From NCBI RefSeq assembly GCF_000210295.1, contig NC_026738.1:1178001-1242000 (forward strand): a stretch of 64,000 nucleotides of DNA, read 5' to 3'. This document shows positions 40,854 to 49,429 of the stretch, in pieces. The stretch is from Trypanosoma brucei gambiense DAL972. Its lineage: Eukaryota > Euglenozoa > Kinetoplastea > Trypanosomatida > Trypanosomatidae. A program made the position numbers and the translations under genes. Below the pieces are notes generated by a model. The model had not been told where the DNA came from. It made no database searches and was given only the letters and a program-made list of their open reading frames with translations. Position 1 is the first letter of the stretch, and each line of letters opens with the position of its first letter.

Positions 40854-41286
40854 ATTGTATGTGCTGTTTGTGCTTGTAGTTTGCTTTCTGTACATCAGAA
40901 CATACACATGTAACGTAAGAGAAAGGGATGAAGAAGGAGGAGTTGAAATGGGAATAGTGGAAACACTAAAAGAAATGGCAGAGTGTGGTGGCACGGCACA
41001 GGCCCGCATTCGGATATTTGTGCCCGCGCAACTCACACAGAGAGATTTGTGCGGCCACAACAAGAAAATGGCACCGCAATCGCATCTCCAGATGATCTAG
41101 TGAGGAGTGTATGGCACAGAAGGGAAGTTAAAATAAAGTAAAGTGAGAAAAATGGAAAGAAAAAAGATATATCTTTGGTGAGGCAGAGGAGGGATGTTAC
41201 CATTACGGTGTATCAACCTCCTGGCCATCTGCTATCTAAGTGCGGAGCGGCAATAACGCCGTCTCAACGAACACACGTCTTGTGCA

Positions 41287-41589
41287 TTATGCATAACCGT
41301 ACAGAATCTTGCCGCGCTTGCGAAGCGCATTGACCACGTCAACAGCCGTTACAGTCTTTTTGCGGGAGTACTCAGTGTATGCCGTCGCATCACGAACAAC
41401 ACCCTCCACGAATGACTTTAGCACACCACGCACCTCGTCGTAGATAACGCCAGAGATGCGTTTCACTCCACCACGGCGGGCGAGGCGGCGGATGGAACCG
41501 CGGGTGATTCCGCGCACATTCTCACGGAGGACCTTCTTCTGGCGCTTCTGCGATCCCTTAGCCTCACCACTCTTCTTACCCTTCGCCAT
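41287..41589 (-). CDS. H4: Histone H4, copy 4
   Basis: Same protein as the other copies, with the full spacer and splice signal upstream. Confidence 0.97.
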   Translation of the reverse strand: MAKGKKSGEAKGSQKRQKKVLRENVRGITRGSIRRLARRGGVKRISGVIYDEVRGVLKSFVEGVVRDATAYTEYSRKKTVTAVDVVNALRKRGKILYGYA

Positions 41590-42022
41590 ATTGTATGTGC
41601 TTTTTGTGCTTGTAGTTTGCTTTCTGTACATCAGAACATACACATGTAACGTAAGAGAAAGGGATGAAGAAGGAGGAGTTGAAATGGGAATAGTGGAAAC
41701 ACTAAAAGAAATGGCAGAGTGTGGTGGCACGGCACAGGCCCGCATTCGGATATTTGTGCCCGCGCAACTCACACAGAGAGATTTGTGCGGCCACAACAAG
41801 AAAATGGCACCGCAATCGCATCTCCAGATGATCTAGTGAGGAGTGTATGGCACAGAAGGGAAGTTAAAATAAAGTAAAGTGAGAAAAATGGAAAGAAAAA
41901 AGATATATCTTTGGTGAGGCAGAGGAGGGATGTTACCATTACGGTGTATCAACCTCCTGGCCATCTGCTATCTAAGTGCGGAGCGGCAATAACGCCGTCT
42001 CAACGAACACACGTCTTGTGCA

Positions 42023-42325
42023 TTATGCATAACCGTACAGAATCTTGCCGCGCTTGCGAAGCGCATTGACCACGTCAACAGCCGTTACAGTCTTTTTGCG
42101 GGAGTACTCAGTGTATGCCGTCGCATCACGAACAACACCCTCCACGAATGACTTTAGCACACCACGCACCTCGTCGTAGATAACGCCAGAGATGCGTTTC
42201 ACTCCACCACGGCGGGCGAGGCGGCGGATGGAACCGCGGGTGATTCCGCGCACATTCTCACGGAGGACCTTCTTCTGGCGCTTCTGCGATCCCTTAGCCT
42301 CACCACTCTTCTTACCCTTCGCCAT
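42023..42325 (-). CDS. H4: Histone H4, copy 5
   Basis: Same protein as the other copies, with the full upstream spacer and pyrimidine tract. Confidence 0.97.
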   Translation of the reverse strand: MAKGKKSGEAKGSQKRQKKVLRENVRGITRGSIRRLARRGGVKRISGVIYDEVRGVLKSFVEGVVRDATAYTEYSRKKTVTAVDVVNALRKRGKILYGYA

Positions 42326-42758
42326 ATTGTATGTGCTTTTTGTGCTTGTAGTTTGCTTTCTGTACATCAGAACATACACATGTAACGTAAGAGAAAGGGA
42401 TGAAGAAGGAGGAGTTGAAATGGGAATAGTGGAAACACTAAAAGAAATGGCAGAGTGTGGTGGCACGGCACAGGCCCGCATTCGGATATTTGTGCCCGCG
42501 CAACTCACACAGAGAGATTTGTGCGGCCACAACAAGAAAATGGCACCGCAATCGCATCTCCAGATGATCTAGTGAGGAGTGTATGGCACAGAAGGGAAGT
42601 TAAAATAAAGTAAAGTGAGAAAAATGGAAAGAAAAAAGATATATCTTTGGTGAGGCAGAGGAGGGATGTTACCATTACGGTGTATCAACCTCCTGGCCAT
42701 CTGCTATCTAAGTGCGGAGCGGCAATAACGCCGTCTCAACGAACACACGTCTTGTGCA

Positions 42759-43061
42759 TTATGCATAACCGTACAGAATCTTGCCGCGCTTGCGAAGCGC
42801 ATTGACCACGTCAACAGCCGTTACAGTCTTTTTGCGGGAGTACTCAGTGTATGCCGTCGCATCACGAACAACACCCTCCACGAATGACTTTAGCACACCA
42901 CGCACCTCGTCGTAGATAACGCCAGAGATGCGTTTCACTCCACCACGGCGGGCGAGGCGGCGGATGGAACCGCGGGTGATTCCGCGCACATTCTCACGGA
43001 GGACCTTCTTCTGGCGCTTCTGCGATCCCTTAGCCTCACCACTCTTCTTACCCTTCGCCAT
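42759..43061 (-). CDS. H4: Histone H4, copy 6 (first transcribed, truncated upstream unit)
   Basis: Same 100-residue protein. The repeat homology ends at 43137, 76 bases upstream of the ATG. Only about 15 bases of the usual 34-base pyrimidine tract remain, followed by a short CCTTTTTAAA junction. The AG at 43096-43097 is intact. The DBP4 stop codon lies only 174 bases upstream of this ATG. Confidence 0.96.
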   Translation of the reverse strand: MAKGKKSGEAKGSQKRQKKVLRENVRGITRGSIRRLARRGGVKRISGVIYDEVRGVLKSFVEGVVRDATAYTEYSRKKTVTAVDVVNALRKRGKILYGYA

Positions 43062-43235
43062 ATTGTATGTGCTTTTTGTGCTTGTAGTTTGCTTTCTGTA
43101 CATCAGAACATACACATGCAACGTAAGAGAAAGGGATTTAAAAAGGCATGCGTGTTGTGTAGAAAGTTTTATTAATTAACTTTTTTTTGATACTTATTTT
43201 TGGAGTTTTTTTCGTTGCGGTAGTGGTTATTTTAT

Positions 43236-45719
43236 TTACTTTTTTGTGGGGTGGGATAATTTATTATTTTTTTTAAACGGTTTTCTTCTTTTTTCTTTTT
43301 TCTTTTTTTCGTTCTTCTTCTTTTCCGTTTCGAAGTTGCCGTTGTAGCTACTGCTGATATCTTCATCTTCATTGTCTGAGAATAGTTCTCCCTTTGCTGC
43401 CTTGATAAGACGTGTGAAGGAGTCAGAGCTGTGTACGCTGATGTCTCCATCGTCATAATCGTTGCTGCTCTGTTGAGGGCTGTTGTCATCTGTATGATCG
43501 TCGCTGTCCACTGCATCTGTTGTTCCCTTTGGTGCGCTGATGTCTTCAAGAGCCGTTTTGCGTGAAATCTTTCCACTACGCTGAAGACGTCGAAGGCGAC
43601 GAAGTTTCTTTGCTCGCTCATTATCTGCAGCGGAGTCTTGTGTAACGCGTTGTCTTAACCGTTCAGCAAATTTCTCGGGCACGTCGCCAAGGTCATTATC
43701 ACTTCCACTGCCACCTTCGACATTAATACCGATGTCTTGCCCTTCATTTGCTATGCGCATATTGATTTCATCCTCTTCCGCATCGTCATCCTCATCGTAG
43801 ACAACTCTCTTACTGAGGCCAAGGTCACGCACACGAAGGTCAGCAGACTCAATATACTTCCGAACCTTGCGTTTAGAAAGCCCTGCCATTCGTTCGGTAA
43901 ATGTCAACTGCATCCCTTCATCCAGATGATCCTCGTTGCCTTTTTCGTGCGGCTTTTTGACTAGAAAAGGGTCATTTTTCTCTTCGTCTTCTCCGTTGAT
44001 GTTTGCATCGGCAGCTAAATCAACATCCGTGCTGTCGGTTGTTGCATACCGCTGTTTCTGTTGAAGCGTGCGGAACATGTCGGAGGCAGTCAAGTGCCTT
44101 TCACGTCGTGACTTTGCATCTGCTACCTCTTTCGCGTCACGTTTCGCCATGAAGTTAACAACATCCCACGGAAGATTCTTCGCTCCCCGCTGCAAATTCC
44201 CCAACTCTGACATGTCCGGAACCTTCATCAAACCAAGGGAATGGGCAAATGGTGCTACATCGATAGATTTCACATCAAAAACAAGTTTATTCGCTGCAAA
44301 GTACACAGAGCGTAGATAAGCAATAAATGCCTTCTGGGCCTCATACTTGAGGCCCTGTACTACGAGTGCAACAAATATCTCCTTCGATTCCCGGAGCATT
44401 TGGGGACGTACCGCAATCTCCCGTAGTGGAATGTGCTTGTGGGCCAAAAAGGACAGCATTGGTACCTCCCGCGGGGTTAGGAAAAGTAGACTGACGCCCC
44501 GAGCACCCGCCCGCGCCGTACGACCTGCTCGATGAATATAAGTTTGAGCGCTGTCTGGACAATCGAACTGCACAGACCAGTGAATAAGTGGGAAATCAAG
44601 CCCACGTGCTGCGACATCGGTGCAAAACAGGACCGCATTCTTGCAACGACAGAACGTGAGGAATACCTCTTCACGGCGGAACTGTTTCATTTTACTAGTA
44701 AGGCACATACATGGCAGGTGCATCTTCTTCAGTATTTTAGCGAAGGCGAGATACATGTACCGCACTTGGTTGCACGTACTGACGAACACAACAAACTTGT
44801 CATTCGGGTGGCGCTTCAGGAAGAGCAGCAGTACGTCCAACTTGCGATGCAGTTCCACAACGACGAAGTTCTGACAAAGTGTGGATGGGGTTGGGGCGGC
44901 GCACTCAGCATGCGCCGACACGTACCGTTGATTCCGCAGAGACATCTGCCCGAGCATTTGCACATCCGTTGTTTGTGTCGCCGAGAACATCAAAGTCTGA
45001 CGCTGCGTTGGAAGTTGCTTGAGAATGCCACTCAGCACCTCGCGGAACCCCATGTCAAGCAGCCGATCAGCTTCGTCCATAACAAGCATTTGAAGATTAT
45101 CAGTCACAAGGCTATCGTCATCCTCAAGGTGGTGTAATACACGACCCGGAGTCCCAACGATGATACTTATGGCGGAAACACGCTTCCGCTCCTCATTCAC
45201 ATCGCGACCACCGGTCAAAAGCGCGGCGGACATTACGTGCTTATAACCTACAAGTTGTAGCACCTTAAATATTTGCAATGCCAGTTCACGCGTTGGACTA
45301 AGCACAAGGGCACCAATACCCATCTCCGCCTCCCATTGTTCCACATACAGGAGTTCTAACAGAGGAACTATAAAACATAATGTCTTACCAGAACCTGTGC
45401 GGGCGGCCCCAAGGACGTCATAGCCTGCAAGCGCTAAGTGTAATGCATCACTCTGAATTGGCGTCAGGAGCTTATATCCGCCACGCTCCAAGCCAAGTTG
45501 TGTCCGCTGCGACAGAGGCAATTGATCAAAACGCGTGTACGATATTTGTTCCACCAGTTCTTGTTTCCCTTCATCCACAGCATCCAGCGCCGCACGCAAC
45601 TCCTGGCGCTGTTTACGTAATGCCTCACCCTCAGATCGATTTAACCGAGACCGTTCCTGTCTCTCCGCCCACCGCCGCTTCCGCGCGGTGCGCTTATCCT
45701 CCATCTGCCTTTCATCCAT
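43236..45719 (-). CDS. DBP4: DEAD-box RNA helicase DBP4/DDX10
   Basis: An 827-residue helicase from the ATG at 45719. The earlier TTG in frame adds 28 residues and precedes a likely acceptor. The Q motif (Phe 64 and Gln 89), motif I AARTGSGKT at 105-113, Ia PTRELA at 142-147, Ib TPGR at 190-193, II DEAD at 215-218, III SAT at 246-248 and VI HRAGRTAR (about 420-430) are all present. The head YTRFDQLPLSQRTQLGLERG and the FDCPDSAQTYIHR segment match Dbp4/Hca4 and DDX10. Dbp4 releases the U14 and snR41 snoRNAs from pre-18S rRNA in the small-subunit processome. A long acidic and Lys-rich C-terminal extension (about 520-827) fits the family. The stop codon lies 174 bases from the first H4 ATG, which leaves a very short 3' UTR. 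Confidence 0.9.
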   Translation of the reverse strand: MDERQMEDKRTARKRRWAERQERSRLNRSEGEALRKQRQELRAALDAVDEGKQELVEQISYTRFDQLPLSQRTQLGLERGGYKLLTPIQSDALHLALAGYDVLGAARTGSGKTLCFIVPLLELLYVEQWEAEMGIGALVLSPTRELALQIFKVLQLVGYKHVMSAALLTGGRDVNEERKRVSAISIIVGTPGRVLHHLEDDDSLVTDNLQMLVMDEADRLLDMGFREVLSGILKQLPTQRQTLMFSATQTTDVQMLGQMSLRNQRYVSAHAECAAPTPSTLCQNFVVVELHRKLDVLLLFLKRHPNDKFVVFVSTCNQVRYMYLAFAKILKKMHLPCMCLTSKMKQFRREEVFLTFCRCKNAVLFCTDVAARGLDFPLIHWSVQFDCPDSAQTYIHRAGRTARAGARGVSLLFLTPREVPMLSFLAHKHIPLREIAVRPQMLRESKEIFVALVVQGLKYEAQKAFIAYLRSVYFAANKLVFDVKSIDVAPFAHSLGLMKVPDMSELGNLQRGAKNLPWDVVNFMAKRDAKEVADAKSRRERHLTASDMFRTLQQKQRYATTDSTDVDLAADANINGEDEEKNDPFLVKKPHEKGNEDHLDEGMQLTFTERMAGLSKRKVRKYIESADLRVRDLGLSKRVVYDEDDDAEEDEINMRIANEGQDIGINVEGGSGSDNDLGDVPEKFAERLRQRVTQDSAADNERAKKLRRLRRLQRSGKISRKTALEDISAPKGTTDAVDSDDHTDDNSPQQSSNDYDDGDISVHSSDSFTRLIKAAKGELFSDNEDEDISSSYNGNFETEKKKNEKKKKEKRRKPFKKNNKLSHPTKK

Positions 45720-46101
45720 TAACGTTCCTTTTTGTGTGCGTGTGCTTTTCTTTCTTGCTTCCCTCACCCGCGCAGTCGGTTGGATGAAAGGGATGCAAAA
45801 CAAAAAAAACGCTACAACAAAAATGCACCACGACGTATGGGGTTAAAAAAAAATAACGGGAAAAGGGGGAAAATATACTCAGCGAACTATTCCCAACCAC
45901 AAATAGACGCGAAACGGACACAAACAAATTCGGAGCGAGCACTCATAAACCCAAATCGATGGACACAACAAATCAAGCAGCAAAAAAAGAAAGACAATAA
46001 AAATTGTTGAATGCGGTGTCGGTATTGGGATAACTGGATAATGAAAACATAGAGAGAAATGATGCCATGCCACAAACACGGAACAAGATGTGACGACGAC
46101 A

Positions 46102-46138
<37 letters not shown>

Positions 46139-46320
46139 CTTTTTCCAACACATGTATCGGCGGTTCAGTCACACCTTCTGGTGGAGCTAAGAGAGAATAG
46201 TGAATGAAGAAAAGATGATAAAAGATCATAGAAACCAGTAGAACTCACAAAGCATGGCACCCGAGATCACAGCACAGGCAGCATGTTCACGCAACACCAC
46301 CACACGTCCGTAGACATTGT
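45720..46320. other. Spacer upstream of DBP4
   Basis: About 600 bases. It holds the DBP4 acceptor area (T-rich on the minus strand, about 45770-45810), A-runs near 45845-45852, and an AT microsatellite at 46105-46136. No gene seen. Confidence 0.65.
46105..46136. repeat. AT dinucleotide microsatellite
   Basis: Sixteen AT units, the longest such run in the window, in the presumed 3' UTR of the RING protein gene. Confidence 0.92.
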
Positions 46321-47547
46321 TTAGTATGCACGATACACAATATCCATGTCGTCTAATGTATCTGATGCCAGTTCCCGTCCACGCTCAGCCGTTAACCGCT
46401 CCTCCAACTGCTCCATACGGGAAGATATGATGTTCCTTCGAAACTTCGAGAGGTGAAGACGGACAAGACTAAGCGCTCCGTGCACGTCTGCGTAGCAAGC
46501 ATCCTTAAACATCCATTTTGCCACAGACTCGGAGAGTAGCAAATTGTGCACATATCCCTCACTTCCCATACTGCCACATAAGGGGCACCGGAACAAACTG
46601 GGGGCGACACTGAGAGAATCAAAGCACTGGAGACAAAAGGAATGGCCGCATGGCCAGAAGACCACAGGATCCTCAAACAGCAAGTTACACACACGGCATG
46701 TGAGCACCTCCTCTAAGGCATCGTTCATGTCGGTGAACTCCTCCACGAAACGCTCTAACTGTCGAACCCGACCGCAGAAAACCTCCTCCTTTTCCAAAAA
46801 GCGTTGCAACCACTCAAGTTGCCGTTCTAGTGTGTCGGAAAGTATTCTGTTCTGTATAGCGATGCTACGGTAGCGAGGGCCACGCGCCAATTCCTCAGCA
46901 AACGTGCGTCCAACAGTCATATCCCCCAGTTCCTGAAGAGTACGCCATACCCAGTAGCGGTGGAGTAAGCTAATGCGATTGATGTAGCAAGAACGTATCT
47001 CCTCATCATTCTTCTCCACACGCTTCGTCAGTTCCTCCACTTCCGCCTCCATTGCAGTACGCTCGCTGTCAAAAACGGATGTTCGCAGTTCGAATATACG
47101 ATCCAAGACACGTCCTAACAGGATCAAATGACGCGTCATCTTTTCGGTTTTACGAACCTCATGCTCCAACTTATCCTTTTGGTCCCGCGCACGGCAGGCG
47201 TATGTTGACCCGACCGCAGAGCTCTCAAAGCCTAACCACTCCATCTCCAGCTGCGCTAATCGTTGGCGGAGTGATGAAAGAGACCTCGTAAGGTCAGCCG
47301 CTATCTGTTGGGGGTGTCGCATGGATAACAGACGGTTGAGTGCCTCGGCGCCAAATGTTACAATATCCTCCTCAGGCGACTCCTCAACGGCTAAAGCGGC
47401 TTCTACTACCGAAATTGGAAGCGATGTAATTGATTGTTGGCTCGTGGGAGGGTCGGAGACAGGCTCCTTCGAAACTTGCTCCTCATATTGGGGTGGTACC
47501 TGAAGTTTGACCTTCTTCTTCAACTTTTTACCCTTTTTGGGGGGCAT
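46321..47547 (-). CDS. Coiled-coil C3HC4 RING-finger protein, probable E3 ubiquitin ligase
   Basis: A 408-residue protein from the ATG at 47547. The longer frame begins with TTG. It has a Lys-rich N-terminus (PPKKGKKLKKKVK) and long heptad-rich coiled coils at about 85-190 and 225-280. A complete C3HC4 RING follows: Cys 284, Cys 287, Cys 300, His 302, Cys 305, Cys 308, Cys 321 and Cys 324. A helical tail of about 80 residues ends the protein. All zinc ligands are present, so E2 binding and ligase activity are plausible. Coiled coil next to RING recalls TRIM-like layouts, but no B-box is seen. The substrate is unknown. Confidence 0.78.
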   Translation of the reverse strand: MPPKKGKKLKKKVKLQVPPQYEEQVSKEPVSDPPTSQQSITSLPISVVEAALAVEESPEEDIVTFGAEALNRLLSMRHPQQIAADLTRSLSSLRQRLAQLEMEWLGFESSAVGSTYACRARDQKDKLEHEVRKTEKMTRHLILLGRVLDRIFELRTSVFDSERTAMEAEVEELTKRVEKNDEEIRSCYINRISLLHRYWVWRTLQELGDMTVGRTFAEELARGPRYRSIAIQNRILSDTLERQLEWLQRFLEKEEVFCGRVRQLERFVEEFTDMNDALEEVLTCRVCNLLFEDPVVFWPCGHSFCLQCFDSLSVAPSLFRCPLCGSMGSEGYVHNLLLSESVAKWMFKDACYADVHGALSLVRLHLSKFRRNIISSRMEQLEERLTAERGRELASDTLDDMDIVYRAY

Positions 47548-47933
47548 CTTCAATAAAAGCGCAACTCTACAAAACACCAAGTGCCCCTCACGACTTGCAA
47601 CACAGTCTGCGAGCTCCCGCGAAATAAATATATATATATTTATTTATTTATTTATTTCCCCCCTCCGTGGGCTTCTGCGGTTACGCCGCACAGGGTATGC
47701 TATAGGGATAGAGAACGGTGTTTCCTTCTGCTACAGAGATAGGAAGGACGGAAAGACGACAATTTGTATACTTCCTTTTTGATTATATCACTCGTCGAAA
47801 GCAACAGAAGTGAAAAAGGCATCCTCGGCCGTAAAGGGTCGGCCAAAAAAAAAGGAAATGATAATCATTGAACTGTTGGCTCTGAGCCGCACCGCAGCTC
47901 GAACATTGCAAAACCAAATACCAGACATGTGAG
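47548..47933. other. Spacer with mixed AT and TTTA repeats
   Basis: About 385 bases. A run of TATA and TTTA units lies at 47622-47657. No gene seen. It should hold the RING gene leader and the 3' UTR of the pseudouridine-synthase-like gene. Confidence 0.6.
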
Positions 47934-49019
47934 TCACATGTATTCTGCCTCAGGTGTCCACGCACCATCCAGCAAGCCAACACGACGCCTCTTGAGGCTG
48001 TAAATGCGCTCCCGCTGAAGAATCGGCTCAAAACAATTGCGGCAATGGAATTCAATGGCTTTCTGCGATACGACATCACCCGCTGAATCAGCGACATCGG
48101 TATTGATAGACAGCTCCCGCAGGTGTGTAAAAACACGCGGGAAGTCGCAGTCCCCACGCATTGCGATGACGCCCAGTGATGACTTTGCAGCCCGCGACTC
48201 CTCAGCGTCTGCAGTTGCGCCCGAAGGATCACCAATAACACACGTGTCCAAATGAGTGCGGACAAACAACTCAATAGTGGGTGGCAGCGGTGTGGGTGGT
48301 GCAATAATGGTAAACTCCACCAGACTAACAGGATGTACGGAGTAATACGCATTTCTCTTCACCTGATAGGTACAAACACAGGAAGAAGAAAGCGCCGATG
48401 ACGAACAGCCGTCGGATGTAGTTTGCCCTGTTGTGTCGTGAAGTACCGCACTTCCCTCAGCAGCACACACGGGGGGGAAAAGGCGTTCAGTGGCCACTGC
48501 ACGGGGCTCCGTTAACGGCAAATGGCCCGCAACAAGGACATCGTAACGCATAGTAAAGCCCTTGAGAGTGCGCGTGAAGCTGTGCCTGTCAGCAACCGTA
48601 ACCACAACAGGTCCCGAAGAAAACACATTTATATCGTTAACCACACGGACCTTCACCTCATCCGGTCGTATTTCACGTTGTATGGACGGGTAGACATCCC
48701 GAGATCGGACTGCTGCCTCAACAAATGACTCCACCGACACGTGGTGGTAGTTCGACGAAGCTTCCGCCCGCCGCATGGGACAAAAGGGTGGCTTATACAC
48801 GGCAAACGCACACCACCGCGAGAAGATGGTCGCATCATATAGGAGACGCAAGGACTTGGGACTAATCAAGTGCTGATTCCGCATAAAGCGTGTTTGTATC
48901 CCCTCAGGTGAAAGCGAGGCCGATACCCGGGCAAGTTCGGCCGCATTGCGAAGCAGTGTCTCCTTACTGTTACTGCGCAACACATCAGTCAAACGCCGCG
49001 AAGGGGTCTTCGATGTCAT
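47934..49019 (-). CDS. RluA-type pseudouridine-synthase-like protein lacking the catalytic Asp
   Basis: A 361-residue protein from the ATG at 49019. The frame continues upstream to a TTG but crosses a pyrimidine tract and AG at about 49125-49145. Three RluA-family landmarks can be traced. The first is LLYDATIFSRWCAFAVYKPP at 59-78, the substrate-side strand ending in the usual KP(P/A). The second is VVNDINVFSSGPVVVTVAD at 126-144, in place of VVHRLDxxTSGLLLVA. The third is SLVEFTIIAPP then a VRTHLDTCVIGD stretch, in place of SLxExxPxTGRTHQIRxH. At the catalytic site HRLD has become NDIN, so the essential Asp is Asn 131. The protein is probably not an active synthase. The basic N-terminus suggests mitochondrial import. 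A structural role in ribosome assembly is inference. Confidence 0.68.
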   Translation of the reverse strand: MTSKTPSRRLTDVLRSNSKETLLRNAAELARVSASLSPEGIQTRFMRNQHLISPKSLRLLYDATIFSRWCAFAVYKPPFCPMRRAEASSNYHHVSVESFVEAAVRSRDVYPSIQREIRPDEVKVRVVNDINVFSSGPVVVTVADRHSFTRTLKGFTMRYDVLVAGHLPLTEPRAVATERLFPPVCAAEGSAVLHDTTGQTTSDGCSSSALSSSCVCTYQVKRNAYYSVHPVSLVEFTIIAPPTPLPPTIELFVRTHLDTCVIGDPSGATADAEESRAAKSSLGVIAMRGDCDFPRVFTHLRELSINTDVADSAGDVVSQKAIEFHCRNCFEPILQRERIYSLKRRRVGLLDGAWTPEAEYM

Positions 49020-49429
49020 GGGTGGTGGAAACTTAGCCTTTTTCTTCCCTGAGCTGCTGTCCAAGACCACCGCGTTTGTGTGAATTGGGACAGTTATCCC
49101 ACCCTTCGGGCTAGATAAACTACCTTTGTGAAAAGAAGAACAGAAACTAATCGAAGAACATTTATCACAGTTGTTGCAATGAGGGCAGGCGGGAGAGGAT
49201 CGATTAGATGTGCACAAGCAGGTCTCCTATGCGAGCGCCTGACGGTGGACTAACATCCAACATTGAATAATTACAACAAACGGTTAACAACAACTTTAAC
49301 TTCCGCTTGTCTTTCTTCTGATATGTGGAATCACGAGAAAGATCAACTACAAACGGAGAATGAACGGCAAAGCGCCCAGTTGACCGGCAGGGGGGCTGTG
49401 TACAACTAGCCTTCAAACCTGGGCTGCAA
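49020..49429. other. Spacer upstream of the pseudouridine-synthase-like gene
   Basis: About 410 bases. It includes an in-frame upstream extension with a Cys cluster (CPHCNNCDKC) that I judge untranslated because a splice acceptor lies downstream of it. No other gene. Confidence 0.5.

Larger units (their letters stand above)
38870..43137 (-). repeat. Histone H4 tandem array, 5.8 units of 736 bp
   Basis: The sequence repeats with an exact period of 736 bases. By comparing the edges, the left boundary is 38870 and the right boundary 43137, giving 4268 bases or 5.8 units. Each unit holds one H4 gene of 303 bases and a 433-base spacer with the splice acceptor. Only three differences were noticed. 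Base 39008 is G, and A in the other units. Base 40866 is G instead of T, in the 5' leader of the third copy. Base 43119 is C instead of T, near the right edge. Near identity indicates recent homogenisation, and the assembled copy number may be lower than the true one. Confidence 0.97.

Noticed and set aside
38870..43137. CRISPR-like direct repeats
   Set aside because: The 736-bp units carry whole histone genes in a eukaryotic nuclear chromosome. This is a tandem gene array.
39248..43179. A 126-residue frame on the plus strand in each H4 unit
   Set aside because: It is the antisense of the H4 gene and its leader, Arg-rich only because H4 is. No acceptor or protein-like features.
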